Shown here piece after piece: positions 15,016-21,659 of a stretch of 21,659 nucleotides of DNA. Below the pieces are notes generated by a model, which saw only the letters and a program-made list of their open reading frames with translations, was not told the origin of the DNA and ran no database searches. Origin of the DNA: Mariprofundaceae bacterium (GTDB lineage Bacteria > Pseudomonadota > Zetaproteobacteria > Mariprofundales > Mariprofundaceae); contig WFOJ01000171.1 in assembly GCA_015488125.1 (NCBI GenBank), positions 1 to 21,659 of the forward strand, given 5' to 3'. Position 1 is the first letter of the stretch; every line of letters begins with the position of its first letter. The position numbers and the translations under genes were made by a program.

Positions 15016-15324
15016 CTAATCCTGTGCTTTGACTGCTTCTTTTTTTTGTCGAATGCGCGCTTTTTTATCAGTCACCGCACGCGCGTCACGCGGCTTGCGC
15101 GGCAACGGGCGGTAAAGTTCAATGCGATCACCTTCATGCAGCGGTTGTGTGCCTTTGACCAGCTTGCCAAAAATCCCTTTTCCCAGCGCGCTGATCTCCA
15201 GCTCGGGGAAGGCTTCGTGAATATGGCTAAGGGCAATTGCCTCTTCTACCGTGCAGCCATCGGCAACATCCATTTCCTCCAGATACTGGCGCTGTGGCAG
15301 GGCATAGCAGAGCGTGACTTTCAT
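15016..15324 (-). CDS. rnfH: RnfH family protein (ubiquitin-like fold)
   Basis: A 102-residue small protein of the RnfH/UPF0125 family, related to the ubiquitin/ThiS-MoaD fold. KVTLCYALPQRQYLEEMDV at 2-20 starts the family, followed by DGCTVEEAIALSHI, EISALGKGIFGKLV and RIELYRPLPRKPRDAR, the last being the family signature. A lysine-rich tail of about 15 residues follows. Function is unclear; it is linked by genome context to electron transport and to RatA. Its ATG overlaps the ratA stop by 4 bp (ATGA), as in the ratA-rnfH pair of many gammaproteobacteria. Confidence 0.93.
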   Translation of the reverse strand: MKVTLCYALPQRQYLEEMDVADGCTVEEAIALSHIHEAFPELEISALGKGIFGKLVKGTQPLHEGDRIELYRPLPRKPRDARAVTDKKARIRQKKEAVKAQD

Positions 15325-15755
15325 GATGTGCGTAAATAGGCAGCGCGCTGCTCGAAAGCATGCACCATGCTTTTACATGCCGACTGAAACAATGGCGTGG
15401 CGACCAGCGACAGCACGCGATTACTGAACTCAAATTCGATGGAAAAATGGACACGGCAGCGATGATCATCAATAACCTCAAAGGTCCACAGGCTTTCCAG
15501 AAAACGAAACGGGCCATCCAGCAGGCGAATCTCAATCATGCGATTGCGTACAAAGCGATCCACCGTGCGAAAGGTTTGCCGCATACCGGAAAAATCCGCC
15601 ACCAGTTCCGCACTAAGCTCATCTTCAGTGCGACTCAGGATTCGAGCATCAGCCACCCATGGCAAAAACTGCGGGTAATCCTCAATATCGAGGACAATCG
15701 CAAACATCTCCGCTGCCGAACAGCCGATTTCCCTGCTTTCCTCAAAACAATGCAT
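15321..15755 (-). CDS. ratA: RatA, SRPBCC/COQ10-type ubiquinone-binding or ribosome-association protein
   Basis: A 144-residue START-like (SRPBCC) protein of the RatA/Coq10 family. CSAAEMFAIVLDIEDYPQFL at 12-31 and PWVADARIL are the family's first motif, DFSGMRQTFRTVDRFV lies in the middle, and the C-terminal helix is SLVATPLFQSACKSMVHAFE at about 114-133. In E. coli RatA was described as blocking 70S ribosome association; related Coq10 proteins bind ubiquinone, and which role applies here is not shown. Its ATG overlaps the der stop by 1 bp (TGATG). Linkage of ratA-rnfH to der is unlike E. coli, where they sit beside smpB. Confidence 0.92.
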   Translation of the reverse strand: MHCFEESREIGCSAAEMFAIVLDIEDYPQFLPWVADARILSRTEDELSAELVADFSGMRQTFRTVDRFVRNRMIEIRLLDGPFRFLESLWTFEVIDDHRCRVHFSIEFEFSNRVLSLVATPLFQSACKSMVHAFEQRAAYLRTS

Positions 15756-17188
15756 CAGCGACGCTTGCCTTCTCTGGCCTGACGTTTACTGCGGCGTTTG
15801 GCCGAGCGCTTGTGTGCCGCCCGGCTTTGGCTGCTTTCCTTGCGCTGGGGATCCATATTGGCGTAAGGATTATCGCTGCTGGTAAAGTTAAAGCGCAGCG
15901 GAATACCGGGAAGATCGAAGCAACGACGGAAATCATGTTCCAGAAAGCGCACATAGCTCTGACGGACAGCCTTGGGTCGATTGCAGAACACCTTGAATGT
16001 AGGCGGTGCGCTGGCCGTCTGCAACATGTATTTCAGCCGCACCGCAGCGCCATCATCGGAAGGCGCGTGCTGTTTGCGCTGCACCTGCTCCAGCCAACGG
16101 TTTAATTCGCCGGTGCTGGCTGTAAAACGATTGCGCTCAGCGGCTGCCACCGCAGCCTTGAGTACGCCTCTGATGCCCTTGCGATGTTTGGCACTGATCC
16201 GTCGCACCGGCACATCCGGCAGGCCGCGCATGCGGAAATCCAGCCGCTCCACATAATGATGCCATTCCGCCTCGGAAATCAGATCGGTTTTGTTGACAAC
16301 CACCAGCAGAGCGCAGCCGGATTCCTGCGCCAGTTGCATCAGGCGCATATCCTGCTCGACAATGCCTTCAGCGCCATCCAGCACCATTACCGCCACATCG
16401 GAGCGGCGAAATGCCTGCACCGCTTTCACGCGGGCGACAAACTCGATCACATCGGCAATACGTCCATGCTTGCGCTGACCGGCGGTGTCAATCAAACGGA
16501 TGATGCCACCCTGCCAGGGAATATCACTGTCAATCGCATCACGTGTGGTACCGGCAACGGGGCTGACCACCATGCGGTCACGCCCCAGCCAGGCGTTAAT
16601 CAGCGTTGATTTGCCCACATTCGGGCGCCCGATCACACTGATGCAGGCCAGTGGTTGCTGCTCTGCTTCGTCATCGCCCGTTTCATACTCGGGAAGTCGC
16701 TGTGCCAGCGCTTGCTTGAACGCCTGAACGCCAGCCCCATGCATGGCGGACACAGGCCAGGGCTGACCCATGCCCAGGGCATGAAACTCGTGGGCCAGCG
16801 CTTCCTGCTCTGCCTTGTTGACAACCAGCATGACATCACGTCCGCTGCGGCGCAACGAATCGGCGATATTGTAATCCACAGGCGTGACGCCAAGCGGCGC
16901 ATCAACGGCAAACAACACCAGATCAGCCACGTCCAGAGCGGCTGCCACCTGATCGTCAATGGCTGCCTGCATTTCACCATGCTGCGTTTCGCCGATGCCA
17001 CCGGTATCCACCAGAATGCACTGCCGCTCGCCCAGCCGGCACTGGCTTTCCAGGCGATCCACGGTTACCCCGGGACGATCGCCGACAATCGCCTTGCGGG
17101 AACCGACAAGACGGTTGAACAGGGTTGATTTTCCAACATTGGGACGGCCAACAATGGCCACCACCGGCAGGCGTTTGTGTTGCTCCAT
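15755..17188 (-). CDS. der: Der (EngA), double-domain GTPase for 50S ribosome assembly
   Basis: 477 residues with two GTPase domains and a C-terminal KH-like domain, the fixed plan of Der. Domain 1 has GRPNVGKS at 14-21, DTGG at 61-64 and NKAE at 124-127. Domain 2 has GRPNVGKS at 187-194, DTAG at 234-237 and NKTD at 299-302. The first NKxD carries Glu instead of Asp, a variation worth noting but probably tolerated. The tail is strongly basic (KRSAKRRSKRQAREGKRR), which fits rRNA binding. The ATG overlaps the bamB stop by 1 bp. The yfgM-bamB-der order is conserved in gammaproteobacteria. Confidence 0.97.
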   Translation of the reverse strand: MEQHKRLPVVAIVGRPNVGKSTLFNRLVGSRKAIVGDRPGVTVDRLESQCRLGERQCILVDTGGIGETQHGEMQAAIDDQVAAALDVADLVLFAVDAPLGVTPVDYNIADSLRRSGRDVMLVVNKAEQEALAHEFHALGMGQPWPVSAMHGAGVQAFKQALAQRLPEYETGDDEAEQQPLACISVIGRPNVGKSTLINAWLGRDRMVVSPVAGTTRDAIDSDIPWQGGIIRLIDTAGQRKHGRIADVIEFVARVKAVQAFRRSDVAVMVLDGAEGIVEQDMRLMQLAQESGCALLVVVNKTDLISEAEWHHYVERLDFRMRGLPDVPVRRISAKHRKGIRGVLKAAVAAAERNRFTASTGELNRWLEQVQRKQHAPSDDGAAVRLKYMLQTASAPPTFKVFCNRPKAVRQSYVRFLEHDFRRCFDLPGIPLRFNFTSSDNPYANMDPQRKESSQSRAAHKRSAKRRSKRQAREGKRR

Positions 17189-18339
17189 CAGTTCACCAGG
17201 TAAAGGCCACCAAGGCTGCTGTGATAAAGCAAACCACGGTCAGTCACCACCGGCAAACGATCAAAGCGACCGTAAAACCGGCGGCTGGCCAACAGGTCGC
17301 CATCGGCGTTCAGACGAAAAATATTGCCCTGATCATCCTGTACCCACAGGTTATCCTGCCACCACACCGGTCCCATCAGTTCGCCTTTACTGAGCTGCCG
17401 TTGCCAGAGCAAAAGGCCTTTTTCGATGTCCCAGGCTTGCAGCTTGCCATGGCTGTCGGCCAGGAATAAACGGTGATCATGATGCAGCGGCGAAGTTTTC
17501 AATGAAACCTTGCGCGTCATCAGTGACGTGCCATCCTGCCGCTTCAACAGGAACATCTCCCCCTGATAAAAGGGAACGAGCAGAACGTCGTCAAAGGTAT
17601 TGCCTTCGAGCTTGATGTGTTTCAGCCACAAGGGGGAAGCCAGCGGCATGCGCATGGTGGTTACAGCGCCATCACGGGAATCCAGCAGCAATTGTTTGCG
17701 CCAGAGGACATCACCGTTTTGTACGTTCAGCGCCAGTACGTCGCCGTTGCCCAGAATGGTGTACATCTGCTCGTGGATGATAATCGGTGACGGGCTGATA
17801 TAGAGTCCCAGCGTTTCCGGTTTGGCAGAGGCAAATACCCATTGCTTTTTGCCATCAGCACTGATGCGGTACACATGATCATCAATGGTTTGCACGATCA
17901 CATCATCATCAATACTGACGGGAGTACCGGTGATCGCCGCTGAAAGCTGCACCGACCACAGTTTTTTTTCCGCCACCGTATCAATAGCATAGAGCATGCC
18001 GCCGCTATCGCCAACGACCATGACGGCATTTTTCAAGGATGCGCCGCCGGAATCGGAATTATCGGCCATCGGGTAACGAAACGTTTCATGACCGTTCATG
18101 TTCAGCACATGAATCCGGCCATCGTGGCCACCGAGTACAATGTGCGCTTCAGCCATCAGGCCGCTGACGGCTGGTCTTGCATAGGTCTCGGCATCTGCCG
18201 GTTTGCGGTTATCCACATCGGTTTGCCACAACACATCAATGCTATGCTTGCCTTTGATAACATGCAGCTCATCAGCATGCTGGGCAGCACAGGCAGTCAA
18301 CAGCATGCTGGATAAGCTTGCCAGTATTATCCGTTTCAT
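17188..18339 (-). CDS. bamB: BamB, outer-membrane assembly lipoprotein (beta-propeller)
   Basis: 383 residues. The signal sequence MKRIILASLSSMLLTACAAQ ends in an LTAC lipobox, so Cys17 is lipidated. The rest is a PQQ-like beta-propeller with repeated AxDxxxGxxxW blades, for example AIDTVAEKKLWSVQLS, ALNVQNGDVLWRKQLL and AWDIEKGLLLWQRQLS. BamB is the periplasmic scaffold of the BAM complex, working with BamA in outer-membrane protein insertion. Length is close to the E. coli protein (392). The ATG overlaps the yfgM stop (ATGA), giving a tightly coupled yfgM-bamB-der operon. Confidence 0.96.
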   Translation of the reverse strand: MKRIILASLSSMLLTACAAQHADELHVIKGKHSIDVLWQTDVDNRKPADAETYARPAVSGLMAEAHIVLGGHDGRIHVLNMNGHETFRYPMADNSDSGGASLKNAVMVVGDSGGMLYAIDTVAEKKLWSVQLSAAITGTPVSIDDDVIVQTIDDHVYRISADGKKQWVFASAKPETLGLYISPSPIIIHEQMYTILGNGDVLALNVQNGDVLWRKQLLLDSRDGAVTTMRMPLASPLWLKHIKLEGNTFDDVLLVPFYQGEMFLLKRQDGTSLMTRKVSLKTSPLHHDHRLFLADSHGKLQAWDIEKGLLLWQRQLSKGELMGPVWWQDNLWVQDDQGNIFRLNADGDLLASRRFYGRFDRLPVVTDRGLLYHSSLGGLYLVN

Positions 18340-18986
18340 GCGCCAGATCCGCCCAGCTCTTTTTCAATCCGTTTTTTCAATGCCTCGTCATTGATTTCGG
18401 CGTTCAGTGATTTTTGCAGCCAATCCTTGCGTTCATCGCCTGTCGCTGTCCGTGCCAGTAAATAATAGCGCAGTTGTTCGTATTGCTTGCCGGTGCGTTC
18501 ACGCAACAATGTTTTTGCCTCTGTCAGCTTGCCCTTGCTGATGAAATATTCAGCCAGATCAAGCCGCGCCTGCCAGCGAAAGGCGCGCGGTGCATCATCA
18601 TCCGTCATCAGCGCGCGAAGATCAGGTTCAGGGTTGTCACTCAGCGCCGCCAGTTGCTGACGCGCCAGCAGGGCATAAAAAGTATCGCCATAACGTTGTG
18701 TGACTTCATTCAGGATCGCCTGTTTTTTCTCAGTTTCCGCTTGCGCCGATGCCTTGTAATAGAGGTTGGCTGCCGCTTCCTTTTGCGAACGAAGATGCGC
18801 CATCCACAGGCTCCCGGCAGTAACAGCCAGCAAAATCAGTACAAGCGCAACAGTCAGTGACTGCTGATGACGGCGCAACCAGGCCTGAAACTGCGCAGCC
18901 TGCACATCACGTTTCAGGTCTTCCATTTCCATGGAAAAACGAGGATCCAGCGTATCTGCATCATGTTGCTTGTGTTTGTTTACCAT
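18336..18986 (-). CDS. yfgM: YfgM-like inner-membrane TPR protein
   Basis: 216 residues from the ATG at 18986, which has AAGGGA 6-11 nt upstream. A GTG at 19013 would add nine residues but lacks such a site. The short cytoplasmic N-terminus MVNKHKQHDADTLDP leads to one transmembrane helix (SLTVALVLILLAVTAGSLWM) and a periplasmic helical TPR region (AAANLYYKASAQAETEKKQA, ARLDLAEYFISKGKLTEAKT). In E. coli YfgM is an ancillary subunit of the Sec translocon that works with PpiD. Its place directly before bamB matches the conserved order. A TATAAT box lies 33 bp upstream of the start. Confidence 0.88.
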   Translation of the reverse strand: MVNKHKQHDADTLDPRFSMEMEDLKRDVQAAQFQAWLRRHQQSLTVALVLILLAVTAGSLWMAHLRSQKEAAANLYYKASAQAETEKKQAILNEVTQRYGDTFYALLARQQLAALSDNPEPDLRALMTDDDAPRAFRWQARLDLAEYFISKGKLTEAKTLLRERTGKQYEQLRYYLLARTATGDERKDWLQKSLNAEINDEALKKRIEKELGGSGA

Positions 18987-19018
18987 TGTATTCCCTTGTG
19001 CAGCAGTGAACACTGCCC

Positions 19019-19057
19019 ATTATAACAGGTGATCGGAACCATCGATGGTCACCATCG
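19019..19057 (-). promoter_or_regulatory. Candidate yfgM promoter with a 15-bp palindrome over the -35 region
   Basis: On the minus strand a perfect TATAAT occupies 19024-19019, 33 nt before the yfgM ATG. No consensus -35 stands out at 17 bp. Instead the perfect inverted repeat CGATGGT-C-ACCATCG lies at 19043-19057, covering the expected -35 position. That arrangement suits a dimeric regulator binding site. The palindrome could also arise by chance, so the operator role is inference. Confidence 0.45.
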
Positions 19058-19064
19058 GAAGAAC

Positions 19065-19102
19065 CGGGCAAGCTAGAAAACCATGGCAGAATAGCAAGCC
19101 CG
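19065..19102 (-). terminator. Possible terminator hairpin after the valS operon
   Basis: Eight bases past the stop of the exported-protein gene, CGGGC-AA-GCTA at 19065-19075 pairs with TAGC-AA-GCCCG at 19092-19102, a nine-pair stem with a symmetric internal loop and a 16-nt loop. Read on the minus strand it is followed by GTTCTT rather than a clean T-run, so termination efficiency is uncertain. Confidence 0.35.
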
Positions 19103-19109
19103 CATGCCG

Positions 19110-20099
19110 CTAATGACGATAGCTCAGATTCAGCGACAACCAGGCAAAAGGATAGCGGAATTTATTACTGACACCACGGTTATAGAACGCAGGCATATCG
19201 CCGAGCATGAAACGACTGTTGGCATGACCATGGAGCGTAAGGGCCAGTCCATGGCCTTGCTGCCAGCTTAACCAGCCATCAAGGCTGTCACTGGTATTAA
19301 ACTCTTGTCCATTGCTGGCAGGCTGATAGCCAGCGCGCTTAATGGATACATGCCGCACATCCATGCCCAGTGTCCATGCTGCGGATAGCGGCACATCCGC
19401 CCCCAGCAACAGAGCCAGTTGATTTTCTTGCCATGGCGCAGCCTGCGGGATGCTTTTGGCTACCAGCGGACGAATGGCAGGATCATCAATCACATAACGT
19501 GCCTGCACCCTGTTGCGCTGAAAACCAGCTACGGCACGAATATGCCAGTTACCCCGGACATAGGGAATCGCAGCGCGGACAAACCAGCCGCGATCACTGG
19601 CTGAACTGCTGGCAAGCTGCTTGCCCGGTGCGGCAATCACGGTGGTAGTGGCAGTTTGATAAATGGAAAAACCCTGATCACCGATCCGATGCTGCTGCAC
19701 ACCGGCTTCCAGTCGCCAGGCAGCGTCAGCGGGCTGCCATTGCAGCATCAGTTGCCAGGCAGCAAAGGATGGGTTCAGTTGCTTTGGCTCCCGCGACCGG
19801 ACAATGGTTTGCTCTCCTGTCATCAACTCGCCGCGCAACAAGCAATGATCAGGCAGACGATAATCACTGCCTAGGCGCAATATCTGCATGTGATCAGGGC
19901 GGGCACTGGCGCCAAGCTTATTGCTATAGCCCAGTATATCGAAGCCCTGATCAAACACATCCAGTTGCAGCCAGCTCTCCTGGGTAAGCCCGGCAGGCAA
20001 GGCATGCGCTGGCCGCATCAGCGTCACCGGCGCGGCTTGTGCAGAATACGAAAACAGCAGCAGGCACAGCCAGCAACCGACAATGCCTGGCGCTTTCAT
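19110..20099 (-). CDS. Exported, probable outer-membrane beta-barrel protein of unknown function
   Basis: 329 residues from the ATG at 20099. A TTG three bases upstream is also possible, but the ATG overlaps the valS stop by 1 bp (TGATG) and no clear ribosome-binding site is present, suggesting translational coupling. A signal peptide is clear: MKAPGIVGCWLCLLLFSYSA, followed by a likely cut at QA-APV (SAQA). The mature part alternates polar and hydrophobic residues in many short strands (AAWQLMLQWQPADAAWRLEA, WHIRAVAGFQRNRVQARYVI, WLSLNLSYRH), as in outer-membrane barrels. The last residue is His instead of the usual Phe. No family is recognised. Pairing with valS is unusual. Confidence 0.6.
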   Translation of the reverse strand: MKAPGIVGCWLCLLLFSYSAQAAPVTLMRPAHALPAGLTQESWLQLDVFDQGFDILGYSNKLGASARPDHMQILRLGSDYRLPDHCLLRGELMTGEQTIVRSREPKQLNPSFAAWQLMLQWQPADAAWRLEAGVQQHRIGDQGFSIYQTATTTVIAAPGKQLASSSASDRGWFVRAAIPYVRGNWHIRAVAGFQRNRVQARYVIDDPAIRPLVAKSIPQAAPWQENQLALLLGADVPLSAAWTLGMDVRHVSIKRAGYQPASNGQEFNTSDSLDGWLSWQQGHGLALTLHGHANSRFMLGDMPAFYNRGVSNKFRYPFAWLSLNLSYRH

Positions 20100-21659
20100 C
20101 AATCTGCGACGTGCAGGCGCTGATGCGTTGCCTCCAGCTCGCTGATTTTGGCGGTTGTCTGCTTAAGTTCATCGCGGACTTTTTCGACAACCGCAGCCGG
20201 TGCATTGGCAATAAACCGCTCGTTGCCGAGTTTGGCCGTCAGTTTGGCCTGCTCCTTGCGTAGCCGCTCAAGGTTTTTGGCAATACGCGCCCGCTCTTCT
20301 TCCAGGTTCACCAGCCCAGCCAGGGGTAACCAGATGGTGCATTCATCCAGCGGTGCCACAGCCGCTGCTTCCAGCTTAACATCAGCAGCCACGAAACGCA
20401 GCTCGGCAATGCGCGCCAGTGAACACAAAATATCGCGCTGCTGCTGCAAAAAAGCCTGAACATCGTCAGCCGCAGCCACCACTGCCGTAATTTTTTTGCC
20501 CGGGGGCACATTCATTTCACCGCGAACAGAGCGAATAGCAGACACCATATCCATCAGCAAGCCCATGCGCGAAGCATGATCAGTCACGGGTAATGGCTGT
20601 GGCCATGCCGCCGTTGTCAGCATGACATCGTCGCCATGAAGCTGGCGGAACAGTGTTTCCGTGATAAACGGACAAATCGGATGCAACAAGCGTAACCAGC
20701 CGTCAAGCACCGTCAGCATCACCACCTGTGTTTCATGTTTCGCCGCTTCATCATCGCCATACAGCGTCACTTTGGCCGCTTCCACATACCAGTCGCAATA
20801 ATGCCCCCAGATGAAACCGTATAATGCTGAAGCCACTTCATGAAAACGATAGGCCTTCAAATCCGCCTCGACGCGAGTCAGCGTTGTATTAAATTCCCCC
20901 ATGATCCAGCGGTTGATTTCTGCCGCTGGCTGATAGTTGGGGTCGGCGCTGGCGCAACCACGGTTCATGAAGACAAAACGGGCAGCATTCCAGATTTTAT
21001 TCATGAAATTGCGGTTTGAGGCAATGCGTTTGGTATCCAGCTTGATGTCTCGTCCTGGCGTGGCCATGTGAGCCAACGTGAAACGCAATGCATCAGCACC
21101 ATAGGATTCAATCATTTCCAGTGGATCAATCACATTGCCCTTGGATTTGGACATTTTCTGCCCCTGGGCATCGCGGATCAGGGCATGAATATACACATCG
21201 CGGAACGGCACCTGGCCGGTAAACTTCAGTCCCATCATCATCATCCGGGCGACCCAGAAAAAGATGATATCAAAACCGGTCACCAGCACATTGGTGGGAT
21301 AAAACTTCTCAAGTTCCTTTGTATCATCCGGCCAGCCTAACGTCGAGAACGGCCACAAACCGGAAGAAAACCAGGTATCGAGTACATCTTCATCCTGATG
21401 AATATCAGCGCTGCCACAGCCGCCGCAAGCTGTTGGCGTTTCCTTGCTGACGGTGATATGATCGCAGTGATCACAATACCAGGCGGGAATGCGATGCCCC
21501 CACCACAACTGACGCGAGATGCACCAGTCCTGAATATTGCGCATCCATTCAAAATAGGTTTTTTTCCAGTGATCCGGCACAAAACGGGTGTCGCCGTTTT
21601 CCACAGCGGCAATAGCAGGTTCAGCCAGTGGTTGAATATCCACATACCATTGATCCGTC
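20099..21659 (-). CDS. valS: Valyl-tRNA synthetase, C-terminal part (continues past the right edge)
   Basis: About 519 residues of ValRS, which charges tRNA-Val with valine using ATP. The gene runs off the window at its 5' end; the visible frame enters with TDQWYVDIQPLAEPAI. WCISRQLWWGHRIPAWYC and a CDHC...CGGC cysteine set follow, then ATP-site KMSKS at 21157-21143 (in GQKMSKSKGNVIDP), the anticodon-binding helical domain (RFVFMNRGCA to LHPICPFITETLFRQL), and the C-terminal coiled coil LEEERARIAKNLERLRKEQA that is typical of ValRS. The HIGH motif lies outside the window. The stop codon overlaps the next gene's ATG by 1 bp. Confidence 0.97.
   Translation of the reverse strand, partial: TDQWYVDIQPLAEPAIAAVENGDTRFVPDHWKKTYFEWMRNIQDWCISRQLWWGHRIPAWYCDHCDHITVSKETPTACGGCGSADIHQDEDVLDTWFSSGLWPFSTLGWPDDTKELEKFYPTNVLVTGFDIIFFWVARMMMMGLKFTGQVPFRDVYIHALIRDAQGQKMSKSKGNVIDPLEMIESYGADALRFTLAHMATPGRDIKLDTKRIASNRNFMNKIWNAARFVFMNRGCASADPNYQPAAEINRWIMGEFNTTLTRVEADLKAYRFHEVASALYGFIWGHYCDWYVEAAKVTLYGDDEAAKHETQVVMLTVLDGWLRLLHPICPFITETLFRQLHGDDVMLTTAAWPQPLPVTDHASRMGLLMDMVSAIRSVRGEMNVPPGKKITAVVAAADDVQAFLQQQRDILCSLARIAELRFVAADVKLEAAAVAPLDECTIWLPLAGLVNLEEERARIAKNLERLRKEQAKLTAKLGNERFIANAPAAVVEKVRDELKQTTAKISELEATHQRLHVAD

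Overview
The window looks chromosomal and gammaproteobacterial. The right-hand third carries conserved minus-strand housekeeping genes (valS, a yfgM-bamB-der block, ratA, rnfH). The left and middle hold an accessory island of phage debris, mobile-element remnants and a type III CRISPR-Cas locus. The species cannot be named from the sequence alone.

Layout. Positions 1-1018 hold scraps of phage tail genes, including two broken tape-measure-like N-termini. Positions 1011-1988 hold a REP-associated tyrosine transposase (RAYT) between 18-bp inverted repeats, followed by the 3' end of an IS110-type transposase (to 2219). Positions 2620-10085 form one tightly overlapping plus-strand operon for a type III-D-like effector complex: an HD-less Cas10 with an intact GGDD, a Cas7, a Csx10-type Cas5 with a helical C-terminal extension, a double Cas7, a Csx19-like protein and a large Cas7 with an insertion. 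A CARF gene and a PD-(D/E)xK nuclease gene follow (10195-11551). They read as one Card1/Can2-like effector split by a frameshift. A 7-repeat CRISPR array (12320-12776) reads on the plus strand from a leader with a TATAAT box. No cas1, cas2 or cas6 is present, so adaptation and crRNA processing must come from elsewhere.

The main finding is that two genes of the CRISPR locus are each broken at a 7-nt homopolymer: T7 at 5691-5697 in csx10 and C7 at 10728-10734 in the CARF nuclease. Removing one base from either run restores a single continuous protein (about 500 and 451 aa). This could be sequencing error, decay, phase variation or slippage, and the sequence alone cannot decide.

Expected function (known biology of type III systems applied to what is seen here): crRNAs from the array guide the Cas7/Cas5/Cas10 complex to RNA, Cas7 aspartates cut the target, the Cas10 palm makes cyclic oligoadenylate, and the CARF nuclease is switched on. 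REP palindromes lie as a pair at 11738-11803 and as a six-unit, 43-bp-period tandem array at 12791-13032 right after the CRISPR array. They are the kind of substrate a RAYT acts on, and one is encoded 10 kb away. From 13063 to the right edge all genes are on the minus strand: valS, an exported barrel-like protein, then yfgM-bamB-der-ratA-rnfH, a BASS-family transporter and a voltage-gated K+ channel.
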